Assembly: GCA_008080615.1 (NCBI GenBank)
Contig: VIKJ01000027.1
Coordinates: forward strand, 1-21,836
DNA from: Chitinophagaceae bacterium
GTDB taxonomy: Bacteria > Bacteroidota > Bacteroidia > Chitinophagales > Chitinophagaceae
Direction: 5' to 3'
Length of the DNA: 21,836 nt
Positions 15,915 to 21,836 of this stretch are shown here, piece by piece. The notes under the pieces are model-generated. The model was not told the origin of the DNA, made no database searches, and was given only the letters and a program-made list of their open reading frames with translations. A program made the translations under genes and the position numbers. The number at the start of each line of letters is the position of its first letter. Positions within the stretch are counted from its first letter, which is position 1.

Positions 15915-17486
15915 ATGGATATTACTAGTTTAAATAAAGACCGGAAAAGAAGAAAACCAGCTATAGACTTAAGTACCATGGTTTATGGGAAAATTCCTCC
16001 ACAAGCAAAAGAGTTGGAAGAAGCCATTTTAGGGGCATTGATGCTAGAAAAAAGTGCCTTTGATACCGTTTCGGAAATCATTAAACCCGAATGTTTTTAT
16101 GTAGATGCCAATCAGCATATTTTTCGTGCAATGCAATCTTTGCAGCAGAAAAGTGTACCCATTGATATTCTTACCGTTGTAGAAGAATTGAAAACCTTGG
16201 AACTCTTAGATATAGTAGGAGGGCCTTACTATGTAACCAAACTAACCAATTCGGTTGTATCAACAGCCAATATTGATGCGCATGCCCGTATTGTTTTACA
16301 GAAATTTATTCAACGCGAGTTGATCAAAATAAGTGGTGAAATTATTGGAGACGCTTACGAAGACAGTACCGATGTATTTGATTTATTGGATGAGAGTGAA
16401 ACCAAAATGTTCAATATCACCAATAATTACCTTAAGAAAAATTTTGAAGATATTGGAAATGTATTGATTGAAGCCATTACCCGTATAGATGAATTAAGAA
16501 CCAAAACCGAAGAAATTTCTGGTGTGCCCAGTGGTTTTGCATCGCTCGATAGAGTAACCTACGGCTGGCAGCCAACCGATTTAGTTATTCTTGCTGCACG
16601 TCCATCAGTGGGTAAAACTGCTTTTGCATTGAACCTTGCAAGAAATGCAGCATTGCATCCTACCAAACCTATTGGAGTTGGTTTTTTCTCTTTAGAAATG
16701 AGTGCTGCACAGTTAGTGCAACGTATTCTTAGTGCTGAGAGTGAAATTAAAATGGAAAAAATCAGCAGGGGTAAATTGGAAGATTATGAATATCAGCAAT
16801 TACATAGTAAGGGAATTAAAAAATTAGAAAACGCTCCTTTGTATATTGATGATACTGCTGCATTAAATATTTTTGAATTTCGTGCAAAAGCCAGAAGAAT
16901 GGTGAACAAACACCATGTAGGCATTATCATTATCGACTATTTGCAGTTGATGAGTGGAAGCAATGATAGAGGCGGTAACCGTGAACAGGAGATTAGCAAT
17001 ATCTCTAGAAACCTTAAAGCGCTAGCCAAAGAATTAAAAGTGCCCATCATTGCATTAAGCCAGTTAAGCCGTGCTGTAGAAACCAGAAAGGAAAGTAAAA
17101 TGCCGCAGTTAAGCGATTTGCGAGAGTCGGGTGCTATTGAACAGGATGCTGATATGGTGATGTTTATTTATCGCCCCGAATACTACGAAGTAATGAACAA
17201 CGAGATGGGTGAAAGTACCAGCGGAGAAACGCATATCAGAATTGCTAAACACAGAAACGGTTCTTTGGAAACCATTAAACTTCGCGCAAGATTAGACATT
17301 CAACGTTTTGAAGAATGGGATGGGCCTGATAACAATGCTGGTAGAAACTGGAAGCCTGTTACACCCAATCTGCCTACATCGGGTGGCGCTGCAGGTGACG
17401 GTGCCAAATTTTATATTCAAAAAGGAAGTAAAATGAATGATGGTGGTGATTTTGATGAAGGATTAGATCAGGATGCACCGTTTTAA
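15915..17486 (+). CDS. dnaB: Replicative DNA helicase DnaB
   Basis: DnaB is the hexameric 5'-3' helicase at the replication fork. The 523-residue protein has the N-terminal DnaB domain (about 25-135, KELEEAILGALMLEKSAF), a linker, and the RecA-like C-terminal ATPase with SGFASLDRVTYGWQPTDL, Walker A ARPSVGKTA (Gly233, Lys234, Thr235), FFSLEMSAAQLVQR, Walker B IIIIDYLQLM (337-346), LSQLSRAVETR and DLRESGAIEQDADMV. The tail is Gly/Asp-rich and acidic. No intein or gap is visible and the length is normal, so this gene is intact. It starts the plus-strand run dnaB-rsmE-L,D-transpeptidase-GNAT-like-dnaX, with rsmE only 8 bases downstream. Confidence 0.97.
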   Translation: MDITSLNKDRKRRKPAIDLSTMVYGKIPPQAKELEEAILGALMLEKSAFDTVSEIIKPECFYVDANQHIFRAMQSLQQKSVPIDILTVVEELKTLELLDIVGGPYYVTKLTNSVVSTANIDAHARIVLQKFIQRELIKISGEIIGDAYEDSTDVFDLLDESETKMFNITNNYLKKNFEDIGNVLIEAITRIDELRTKTEEISGVPSGFASLDRVTYGWQPTDLVILAARPSVGKTAFALNLARNAALHPTKPIGVGFFSLEMSAAQLVQRILSAESEIKMEKISRGKLEDYEYQQLHSKGIKKLENAPLYIDDTAALNIFEFRAKARRMVNKHHVGIIIIDYLQLMSGSNDRGGNREQEISNISRNLKALAKELKVPIIALSQLSRAVETRKESKMPQLSDLRESGAIEQDADMVMFIYRPEYYEVMNNEMGESTSGETHIRIAKHRNGSLETIKLRARLDIQRFEEWDGPDNNAGRNWKPVTPNLPTSGGAAGDGAKFYIQKGSKMNDGGDFDEGLDQDAPF

Positions 17487-17494
17487 TTTGTATT

Positions 17495-18196
17495 ATGTCA
17501 ACTCCTTTTTTTTACGAAGCATTTTTGCCACTGAGTCCAACACATTTTGAGCTTTCTGCTGAAACTAGTAAGCATTGTATACAAGTACTAAGGATGCAGG
17601 TTGGTGAAACAATTGCTTTAACCAATGGGCTTGGCCTAAGATATGATGCAACTATTGTTTCTGCAGATAAAAAACAAACGGTGGTAAGCTTAAGCAATCA
17701 AGTATTCATTGAGCAAGCTATCAAGCGCTCCAGCATTGCCATTTCATTTGTAAAAAATGCAGCAAGAATGGAATGGTTTTTAGAGAAAGCTACCGAAATT
17801 GGGGTAGCTGAATTTTATCCCTTGATTTCAGAGAGAACAGAAAGAGCCCAATTTAAAGCGGCACGCTGGGAAAGTATTTTAGTATCAGCTATGTTACAAA
17901 GTCAGCAGGTTTGGAAGCCTCAATTACATGCCCCCATTGAGTTTGGCCAGATGATGCAAAAAGAAATGGAAGGCCTCAAAATGATTGCGCATTGCGAAGA
18001 AGGTACTAAGCAAACAATCAATGAAATGCCTTTAATGAATACCCAATTGATGTTGATTGGTCCTGAAGGAGATTTTACTAGTGAAGAAATTTCAACTGCA
18101 TTGGCACATCAATTTAAGCCAGTTAGTTTGGGAAATACCAGGCTTAGAACAGAGACGGCCGCATTAGCTGCTGCTGTTTTAATGCAAAACCGATAA
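17495..18196 (+). CDS. rsmE: 16S rRNA (uracil1498-N3)-methyltransferase RsmE
   Basis: RsmE methylates U1498 of 16S rRNA in the assembled 30S subunit, using S-adenosylmethionine. The 233-residue protein has the N-terminal PUA-like domain (about 1-70, HCIQVLRMQVGETIALTNG) and the SPOUT methyltransferase domain with WFLEKATEIGVAEFYPLISE, MLQSQQVWKP, and the cofactor-binding knot LIGPEGDFTSEE followed by SLGNTRLRTETAA near the C-terminus. All the expected motifs are present and the length is normal. It begins 8 bases after dnaB and ends 27 bases before the next gene, consistent with one transcript. Confidence 0.95.
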   Translation: MSTPFFYEAFLPLSPTHFELSAETSKHCIQVLRMQVGETIALTNGLGLRYDATIVSADKKQTVVSLSNQVFIEQAIKRSSIAISFVKNAARMEWFLEKATEIGVAEFYPLISERTERAQFKAARWESILVSAMLQSQQVWKPQLHAPIEFGQMMQKEMEGLKMIAHCEEGTKQTINEMPLMNTQLMLIGPEGDFTSEEISTALAHQFKPVSLGNTRLRTETAALAAAVLMQNR

Positions 18197-18223
18197 TCGT
18201 TCAACTAATTGTAAATTCGTAGC

Positions 18224-19675
18224 ATGATCAAAAAAGAATTGTTCTTGTTTTTTTCTGCAGTGCTGATGTTGAGTGCTTGTAATTGGTTTAAAGGAAAGGA
18301 AAAAGTAAATCGAGATTTAACTATTAATCAACAAACCTCTTTCAATACCCTTTTTTTTGATAGCGTTGCATTGGATAGATTTTTGAATTCCAATACCGAA
18401 TTTTTGCCCTTTGCAGAACAGTACAACGATTTTTATGCGCAGCGTAATTTTGAATTTGCTTGGTTTGATTCAACTGGTTTATCTGAACAAGCGCATAACT
18501 TTTTTAATCTTCAGAATAATTACATTAGTAAAATAGGGGATAGCAGTATTCAAAATAATTCATTGAATAAATTATATGAATCATTCAATGATAAAAAATT
18601 TACACCAACTAGTAGTAACGCTGATGTATTGCAAACAGAATTATTATTTACAGGTCAATTTTTTAAATACGCGGCTAAAGTATATAAGGGTGCCGATTTA
18701 GATATGGCCGAACTGGGTTGGTTCATTCCTCGAAAAAAAATCAATTTAACAGCATTATTAGATTCTGTAATTGAAAAGAAAGCAGATAGCCCCGACAGAT
18801 ATGCTGTGTTGAATAGCCAATATAAATTATTGGAAAATAATGTAGCGCAGTATATAGCATTAGAAAAAAAAGAAACAAACGATACGATACCATATGTTCC
18901 AAAGCCCTTGAAAATGGGAGATTCTTCTGCTATCATTGCGCTGGTAAAAAGCAGGTTAGGATTATTGCAAGATGATATACAGCTAGACGCTACTTTATTG
19001 TACGACTCATTGATGCAGCGTTCAGTAAAAAAATTTCAAAAACGGTATGGCTTATTAGTAGATGGTGCCATTGGCAATAGAATGATAGCAGAACTCAATA
19101 TCCCTATCAAGAAAAGGGTTCAGCAATTATTGGTGAATATGGAACGTGCTCGGTGGATGCCTCAAGAAAATGACAGTAATTATATTGTGGTAAATATTCC
19201 TGAGTTTAAAATGCATATATATGATAGTGGCAGGCAAGCATTTGAGATGAATGTAATTGTAGGATCGGCCGCGAACAATACGGTCATCTTTAATGGGAAT
19301 TTAAGATACATTGTATTTAGCCCTTATTGGAATGTACCCGAAAGCATTGTGAAAAAGGAAATCATGCCTGCTATGCGGAGAAATGGCAATTATATTACCA
19401 ATCACAATATGGAAATTACGGGCTATAGTGGTAAAGTGCCCATCGTTCGTCAAAAGCCAGGTGCCAATAATTCGTTGGGCTTGGTAAAATTTTTATTTCC
19501 CAATAGTTACAGTATTTATTTGCATGATACACCCAACAGAAATTTATTTACACAAACAGGAAGAGGGTTAAGTCATGGTTGTATTAGAATTGCCGACCCT
19601 AAAAAATTTGCTCAATACTTGCTTCGTTCCAAGAAAAATGGGTTACCCTTAAAAAAACAGTACCCGTATTTTTAG
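18224..19675 (+). CDS. L,D-transpeptidase lipoprotein (YcbB-like), 3' end out of frame
   Basis: A cell-wall crosslinking enzyme of the YkuD fold, expected to act in the periplasm and make meso-Dap-Dap (3-3) bridges or attach partners. It has a lipoprotein signal peptide (lipobox LSAC, Cys19), an N-terminal YcbB scaffold-like part, a peptidoglycan-binding domain (about 230-290, SVKKFQKRYGLLVDGAIGNR), and the YkuD domain from about 318 with HDTPNRNLF and the catalytic motif SHGCIRI (His451, Cys453). After LPLKK the frame ends early in QYPYF. In the -1 frame from the A7 run (19651-19657) the family's usual C-terminus is present (TVPVFLVYFTAWVDKNG, then NFRKDIYGHD), ending in TAA at 19774-19776, for 517 residues in all. 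One missing A, ribosomal -1 shifting on AAAAAAC, or transcriptional slippage would each explain this. Confidence 0.9.
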   Translation: MIKKELFLFFSAVLMLSACNWFKGKEKVNRDLTINQQTSFNTLFFDSVALDRFLNSNTEFLPFAEQYNDFYAQRNFEFAWFDSTGLSEQAHNFFNLQNNYISKIGDSSIQNNSLNKLYESFNDKKFTPTSSNADVLQTELLFTGQFFKYAAKVYKGADLDMAELGWFIPRKKINLTALLDSVIEKKADSPDRYAVLNSQYKLLENNVAQYIALEKKETNDTIPYVPKPLKMGDSSAIIALVKSRLGLLQDDIQLDATLLYDSLMQRSVKKFQKRYGLLVDGAIGNRMIAELNIPIKKRVQQLLVNMERARWMPQENDSNYIVVNIPEFKMHIYDSGRQAFEMNVIVGSAANNTVIFNGNLRYIVFSPYWNVPESIVKKEIMPAMRRNGNYITNHNMEITGYSGKVPIVRQKPGANNSLGLVKFLFPNSYSIYLHDTPNRNLFTQTGRGLSHGCIRIADPKKFAQYLLRSKKNGLPLKKQYPYF

Positions 19676-19787
19676 TGTATTTTACTGCTTGGGTAGATAA
19701 AAATGGGATTTTAAATTTTAGAAAAGATATTTATGGTCATGATAGCAAAATGGCCAGTAAATTGTTCAATGAATAAAATAGTGCATC

Positions 19788-20887
19788 ATGCAGATAATTG
19801 AAGTTGTAGACGCGGCAGACATTCAGGATTTCTTAAATGTAAATGCATTGATGAATGCAGACAATCCTGTATATATAAGAGCGCTAGACAATGAAGTAAA
19901 CGAAGTGTTTGATCCGCTCAAAAACAAGCACTTAAAAAACGGGGAGGCAAAGCGTTGGATTGCTAAATCGGATGATGGTATTTTGTTGGGAAGAGTAGCT
20001 GCATTTGTAAATGCTAAATACATTAATAAGGGAACCGATTATAAAACTGGATGTTTGGGATTTTTTGATTCAGTAAATGACCCTGCTGTTGCCAATGTAT
20101 TGTTTGATACAGCCAAGCAATGGTTACAATCTAAAGGCATGGAAAGCCTATGTACGGGATGTCTTTTAATCCATCCTATTACGAAGCCTTGTTTGAAGGG
20201 TATGGGTTTCAAAATTTTTACAACCAGTTTTACTATGCGATGAACGTGGAAGATCCATTGCCAGAAAAATTTGCTGAACGATTTGCCAAATTCAATGCAA
20301 AGCCAGGATATGAAGCCAAGCATGTTAAAATAGCTCATCTAGATAAATATGCCGGTGATTTTGCCACCGTATACAATGCTGCATGGGCTCAACACGGAGA
20401 AGCCAAGGAAATTACCAAGGAGCAAGTAATGAAGCTTTTTAATAAAATGAAGCCCATTATGGATGAACGTACTGTTTGGTTTGCCTATTATAAAGAGGAG
20501 CCGATTGCGATGTTCATTAATATTCCCGATCTGAATCAGTATTTTAAGCATTTCAATGGCAAATTAGGCTGGATGCAAAAATTGCATTTGGTGTGGATGA
20601 AATTCAGGGGTGTAAATAAACGACTTACTGGATTGGCTTTTGGGGTAGTGCCCAAATACCAGGCATTGGGTGTTGATAGTTACTTGATTTATGCCTGTGG
20701 CCAATTTGTGCAGGGTAAAGGTTGGTATGAACAATACGAAATGGGATGGGCTGGAGACTGGAATCCTAAAATGGTGAATATTTACAAAAGTTTGGGTGGA
20801 AAGCAAAGTCGTAGGATGGTTACTTACCGTTTTATATTCGATAACCTGCATCGTTTTGAAAGGCATCCCGAGATGGACTATAAATAG
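19788..20887 (+). pseudogene. GNAT-like acetyltransferase family protein, internal deletion with frameshift
   Basis: The first frame (from ATG 19788) matches a Bacteroidota GNAT-like family of about 380-390 residues through QWLQSKGMES (residue 120) and then runs into an unrelated frame that stops at 20243. The second half continues in another frame from PMYGMSFNPSYYEALFEGYG to the stop at 20887. Family members as I recall them have a segment of about 24 residues here (DGP, FGE and WWG motifs), which is missing. The sequence AGCCT at 20145-20149 could be the surviving copy of a short direct repeat; a loss of about 70 bases (3n+1) would restore a 389-codon frame. The ATG at 20150 is inside the old gene and not a separate start. 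The substrate is unknown. Confidence 0.75.
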
Positions 20888-20907
20888 TTATATTGCAACG
20901 CATTTGT

Positions 20908-21836
20908 ATGGAGAATAATTTTATTGTATCAGCCCGAAAATACCGTCCCCAGAACTTCAATACTGTTGTGGGTCAGCAGCATATTACCACTACTTTAAAG
21001 AATGCCATCAAGAACAATCAGTTGAATTGCACCAACCAAACCAAGGAAGGAGAAGCTTGTAATACTTGCAACAGTTGTGTTTCTTTTGATGCCGGAACCT
21101 CTTTGAATATTCATGAATTAGATGCAGCAAGTAATAATTCGGTAGATGATATTCGTGCATTGGTAGAGCAAGTGCGTTTTGCTCCACAGGCAGGTAAATA
21201 CAAAGTATATATAGTAGATGAGGTACACATGCTAAGTGCCAGTGCATTCAATGCATTTTTAAAAACCTTAGAGGAGCCACCACCTTATGCCATTTTTATT
21301 TTAGCTACCACCGAAAAGCATAAAATTCTTCCTACTATTTTAAGCCGTTGTCAAATTTTTGATTTTAAAAGAATCACCAACAATGATACGGTTGAACATT
21401 TACAGGAAATTGTAGATAAGGAATCAATTAAGGCAGAAAAAGCTGCATTGCAAGTAATAGCACAAAAAAGTGAGGGATGCATGAGAGACTCCCTCAGCAT
21501 TCTAGATAAAATTGTAAGCTTTACCAATGGCGAAGTAACGTATCAAAATACACTAGAGCATTTAAATATTTTAGATGAGGATTATTTCTTTAAGCTGCTA
21601 GATTGCATGCAGGAACAGGATTTGGCGGGTGCCATGCTTTTGTATGATGCAATCAATAGAAAGGGATTTGAAGGTGATTTGGTATTGAATGGGTTTGCCG
21701 AGTTCATTAGAAATTTATTGGTTTGCAAGGATCCTAAATCTGCATCACTATTGGAAGTGGTAGAAGGTATGCAAGACAAGTACAGTGCTGTTGCCAAAAA
21801 AACCAGCATCTCTTATTTGGTAAGTGCCTTGAATAT
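20908..21836 (+). CDS. dnaX: DNA polymerase III subunit tau/gamma, lacking its P-loop (partial)
   Basis: DnaX is the ATPase that drives the clamp loader and holds the replisome together. The frame is open from ATG 20908 to the window end (309 codons). Visible are FIVSARKYRPQNF, VVGQQHITTTLKNAIKNNQL, four zinc-type Cys (41, 51, 54, 57), DAASNNSVDDIR, Walker B VYIVDEVHML (Asp104, Glu105), FLKTLEEPP, sensor-1 ILATTE, and the SRC motif (146-148). Between Leu39 and Asn40 the family has about 25 residues (AHAFLFCGPRGVGKTT, then ARILAKTI) that carry Walker A. They are missing here without loss of frame. A DnaX without the P-loop could not bind ATP normally. The 20-base gap after the GNAT-like gene suggests co-transcription. 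Confidence 0.93.
   Translation, partial: MENNFIVSARKYRPQNFNTVVGQQHITTTLKNAIKNNQLNCTNQTKEGEACNTCNSCVSFDAGTSLNIHELDAASNNSVDDIRALVEQVRFAPQAGKYKVYIVDEVHMLSASAFNAFLKTLEEPPPYAIFILATTEKHKILPTILSRCQIFDFKRITNNDTVEHLQEIVDKESIKAEKAALQVIAQKSEGCMRDSLSILDKIVSFTNGEVTYQNTLEHLNILDEDYFFKLLDCMQEQDLAGAMLLYDAINRKGFEGDLVLNGFAEFIRNLLVCKDPKSASLLEVVEGMQDKYSAVAKKTSISYLVSALN

Noticed and set aside
20150..20887. Separate gene starting at ATG 20150
   Set aside because: The protein from this ATG is the C-terminal part of the GNAT-like family and lacks the N-terminal part encoded just upstream in another frame; a broken gene is the better reading.
20908..21140. Translational bypass or an intein explaining the dnaX and gatA gaps
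   Set aside because: Both would show extra sequence in the gene; here coding sequence is missing, so neither can restore the protein.

Overview
The window looks like a chromosomal segment from a Bacteroidota bacterium, most likely of the Chitinophagaceae (Sediminibacterium-like). Reasons: promoters of the Bacteroidota type (TTG, 19-20 bases, TAnnTTTG) before tatA and pheT, with the -7 half also before rplS; almost no Shine-Dalgarno sequences; signal peptides cleaved before Gln; and the protein sequences of PheT, DnaB, RNase Y and DnaX. The genus is an inference from remembered family sequences, not from a search.

Layout. Bases 1-5060 are very AT-rich and accessory in character. They hold the 5' end of a minus-strand secreted protein, a stretch of decayed small ORFs, a tight plus-strand run of three predicted secreted proteins (a WG-repeat protein, a beta-propeller-like protein and a small Cys-containing protein), and a lipoprotein gene broken by two 1-base losses. 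From 5092 on, composition is less AT-rich and the genes are housekeeping: an MsbA-type ABC exporter (minus), a YkuK-like RNase H-fold protein (plus), a minus-strand operon tatA-gatA-lytic transglycosylase ending in a palindromic repeat cluster, rplS with its own promoter and terminator, and a minus-strand operon pheT-zapB-like-zapA-rny. A 405-base divergent spacer separates pheT from a plus-strand cluster dnaB-rsmE-L,D-transpeptidase-GNAT-like gene-dnaX, which runs off the window end.

The themes of the conserved part are replication (dnaB, dnaX), translation (pheT, rplS, rsmE, gatA), RNA decay (rny), division (zapA and a ZapB-like coiled coil) and the cell wall (lytic transglycosylase, L,D-transpeptidase).

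The main surprise is damage to conserved genes. Compared with their families, gatA lacks about 38 bases just after its cis-Ser loop, the GNAT-like gene lacks about 70 bases in its middle, and dnaX lacks about 75 bases in frame, exactly the Walker A/P-loop segment. At least two of the junctions could be explained by recombination between 5-base direct repeats. Separately, three single-base losses lie in A-runs (two in the lipoprotein gene, one near the 3' end of the L,D-transpeptidase gene). Because dnaX is normally essential, an assembly or amplification artefact, or a mixed population, is the leading explanation. No defence system, CRISPR array, tRNA, rRNA, prophage or insertion sequence was recognised.
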